A DNA stretch of 64,000 bases, from contig JAAVVG010000002.1 in assembly GCA_012976225.1 (NCBI GenBank), forward strand, positions 434,001-498,000, given 5' to 3'. The first letter of the stretch is position 1, and each line of letters opens with the position of its first letter. Source of the DNA: Golubevia sp. BC0850. Its lineage: Eukaryota > Basidiomycota > Exobasidiomycetes > Golubeviales > Golubeviaceae. The translations under genes were made by a program, and so were the position numbers. The notes beneath the pieces were generated by a model. It made no database searches. It was not told the DNA's origin and saw only the letters and a list, made by a program, of their open reading frames with translations. Below, piece by piece: positions 61,500 to 64,000 of the stretch.

Positions 61500-64000
61500 A
61501 TGGCAGCTACCGTTCATTCATCCTCAATCAATCATATCAATCGCAATCTTCAAACTCTGGCTTGCCGCTGTCTAAACGTAAGGCTCAGAGTAGACCAACA
61601 ACAACAACCACAGGAGAAGTCATTAAAGAATGATGCAGAGAAGGATCAGGTCAAGCATGTCAAATTGGAGAATGAATCAGGTATCACAGTAGTGAGTACT
61701 GCGTAGTGTATGGCATCTTAAGAGGGGACTTCAAACAGGAAACTGCTCTTTGAGTCAGAGGGAAGGGGTCAGCAGGATGGCAAGCCGCTCTCAAGAGTGC
61801 TTTGCCCAACTGAATCGTTTAGGAAAAGACCTCGAGAGTCAGAATATGCTTTCTGTTCCTTTTGGAGAGTCTCAGCATCATCCTCAGCTCCTTCGAGAAA
61901 GGGTGGTCTTTCTGATCATCCAATCAACTCGGTCTCTCCCTCTTCCTCAGCTCCTTCCTCATCTCACTCAGAGAGAGACTATTCTGATAGACTCGGATGA
62001 AGAAGATCAAGAAGCATCAAGGATCAACTCTCCGGACCTGGAAGGATCTACCTCTGCAACTCGATCAGCTCTCTCTTTGAGATGTTTGATTTGCTCTTCC
62101 CTCGTCTATGCTGTCTCTCGAGCTCTTCCTCCAGCACCTACTCGATCCCTCGGATTCTTCGCTGCTGGGCAAGAGAACGGCAAGGTCGCTTCCGGAACAC
62201 AGACTGCATCTCCTTCGAGACCTAATCACAGCTCATCAGCAAGTTCTCAGGATTCTCTTCTTCGCCCGGCAGATGGGACTGTCTGGCTACTACCAGGCTG
62301 TACTATTACTTCAGAGGAAGAGGTCTCTCAAATGAAGAAGAGCGAAGGATACTCGGAGACCTTCGGAGTGGTGATGAAGGATCCAATCGGCTTAGAGTCT
62401 TCTACCGGATCTTCAACTGCTGAGAAAGACTCTGTCAGATCTCCTACCAGCAGACCAGGGTTCGGAGCTCAAAGGAAGTCTTCCTTCGGTCCGCTTCACA
62501 TGTCCGCTGCCACAGGTTTACCCTCTCTTCCGCTTTCTCTCTTCTCTTCCTCAAGCTTGGCCACCCCACCTCGATCTCCTAGCATTGGTACGACTTCTCT
62601 CAAATCTCCACTTTTCTCTCCAACCCTTCAAGCCTCATCTATCTCGACTTCGACATCTGCCGATCCTCTTCTGTCTCACATCGATTCCGTAGGCTTGGAC
62701 TCCCTCAGGAAGAGAAGGGGAGACGCCGAGAATGAAATCGCAGCTTTCATCTCGGCGAAGCGGAGAGAATTGGAAGGATACGAAAAGTCTACTAGGGAAC
62801 AAGGAGAAAAGCTTCTGGCGCTGGGTCAAGCTGCTCAGAAGGGCCCTAAGCAGAATCAGGCCTTCAGAACCTTCAAGACTCGGAACCAAAGCCCCAAAAC
62901 CAACCCTGGTTTAGCAACTCCCAAGGCTGATTTACAAGCAACTCCTCCAAGCCACACCTCAAGAGAAGTCTTCAACTCGTCTGAGGAACCAGACGAATCG
63001 CTCCTCAGCTCAACCCTTCCATCTTCGGTATTCGAACGTCGCCGTCCGCTCTCTCCATCCAGGTACTCTCAATCCATCACAACGCCTCCAGATCAACTCT
63101 CAGCTGCTTCATCTGCGAGTGGAGATGGGATCCCCTCCAACTTCAAACCTTCATCCATGAGCGTCACCTCGCAGTCGCTTTCAGCCCTCTCTGCCTCTTT
63201 CGCTATGCGAGGAAGAGATCCACCTCAAGAATTGGAGGCTTGGGCCAACAAGAGGAGGCTGATGGAACGTTATCCGGAAGGAGATCACTCTGCTCTCAAC
63301 TCTGCTGAACCTAGTGGTGATGAGAGAAGCGAGGAAGATGATGGAGATGGAGAAGAGGAAGGCGGAAGGGGCAGAGGACGAGGAAGGGACAGAGGTGCTA
63401 TCAACGCTGCCAAGGAAAAGCAGCTGAGACAGGAAAGAGAGAGAGAGCGGCTAGCCTACGCTCAAGGAGAAGGAAGAAGCTTACCTATGACAGTCGGATC
63501 TCAAGTGAGAGGTGGTATTCCCAGTGCTCCTGGAAGTCAATACGTTCAGTCTCAACAACCTCGCTCCTCAACGTCTGCAGCCAATAAGCAGACCACTCAA
63601 GTCCAAGCAGAGTCTGAACAAGAGGTGGGAACTCCCAAAACCAATCAAGGATCTTCTTCTTCTTCCTCTTCTCAGGGACCTCTTCTCAATCGAGGTCGAT
63701 CCAAACGAACCAGCTCGTCCTCTCCTCTCCGCAGCAACGATATGGAGGACGCAGAATCAGTGAATTCAGGCTCGACAGCTGGAGAGGCTATTCCTTCGAC
63801 TGCCTCGACCTCTGCTCCCTTCGCTCCTGGATCTCTCTCCGCACTCTCTAAAGCACCTGCTCTCACTCGGGTCGATACAGGGCCTTCTGCAGACGACAAA
63901 GAAGCTCCGAGAGCTGGCGGAATTCTGTCAGCCCATCCAGAAGACGCTCCTACCCCTAGTGCCGAGGTGACCCTTCGACCAAGACCGCCTCCAGAGAACA
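61500..64000 (+). CDS. Uncharacterised long protein with paired-cysteine N-terminal region (3' end outside window)
   Basis: Two exons: 61500-61691 and 61759 to the right edge. The intron (GTGAGT...GTCAG, 67 bases) keeps phase 0. The second exon stays open for at least 747 codons to the window end, so the protein is over 810 residues. I do not recognise the family. The first 185 residues look folded: HINRNLQTLACRCLNVRL with C22 and C24, then FAQLNRLGKDLESQNMLSVP, ERVVFLIIQSTRSLPL, ETILIDSDEE, and LSLRCLICSSLVYAVSRAL with C173 and C176. CxC plus CxxC could bind one zinc. GFFAAGQENGKVASG and DGTVWLLPGCTI follow. A helix-like part near residues 390-430 (LRKRRGDAENEIAAFISAKR) precedes a long Ser/Pro/Gln-rich tail with an Arg/Gly patch (GRGRGRGRDRG). 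The function is unknown. Confidence 0.75.

Overview
This is nuclear DNA of a fungus, almost certainly a basidiomycete. Genes are compact and split by many short introns, nearly all with a GTGAGT donor. The proteins are fungal: two Zn2Cys6 clusters, an Sfp1-type factor, Rrn7, Esf2, Tti2 and a fungal LrgA-LrgB fusion. Spacing and gene types fit a yeast-like member of Pucciniomycotina or Ustilaginomycotina, but the sequence does not fix the lineage. I see no tRNA or rRNA gene, CRISPR array, plasmid feature or recognisable transposon.

Layout. 1-9.3 kb: ARF1 (3' end cut by the window edge), a 2 kb divergent promoter region, a long disordered protein, and RRN7. 9.8-16.4 kb: a secreted protein that looks GPI-anchored, then a decay zone with a degraded leucine-rich-repeat-like gene and a broken SAM methyltransferase, then an NmrA-like NAD(P)-binding protein. 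16.6-28.6 kb: a membrane J-protein, a WDR48/UAF1 homologue, CTU2 and TTI2. 30-40.3 kb: SFP1, ESF2, DPH3, mitochondrial malate dehydrogenase and ribosomal protein uL14. 40.7-53 kb: an unrecognised protein, a transcription factor with two zinc clusters, and the LrgA-LrgB membrane protein. 54-64 kb: POP1, RPA49, and a gene that runs off the right edge.

Functionally the window is rich in ribosome production and translation. RRN7 and RPA49 belong to RNA polymerase I, ESF2 to the small-subunit processome, POP1 to RNase P/MRP. SFP1 controls ribosomal genes in other fungi, uL14 is a ribosomal protein, and CTU2 and DPH3 serve tRNA thiolation and diphthamide/Elongator chemistry. Three gene pairs share very short divergent promoters: CTU2/TTI2, ESF2/DPH3 and POP1/RPA49.

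The most unusual items are the tandem Zn2Cys6 factor, the LrgA-LrgB fusion with a large charged insert, two GC-AG introns with the same donor, the decay zone, and the edge gene with a paired-cysteine N-terminal region. Exon ends were read by eye from splice signals and frame, so single-base errors are possible.
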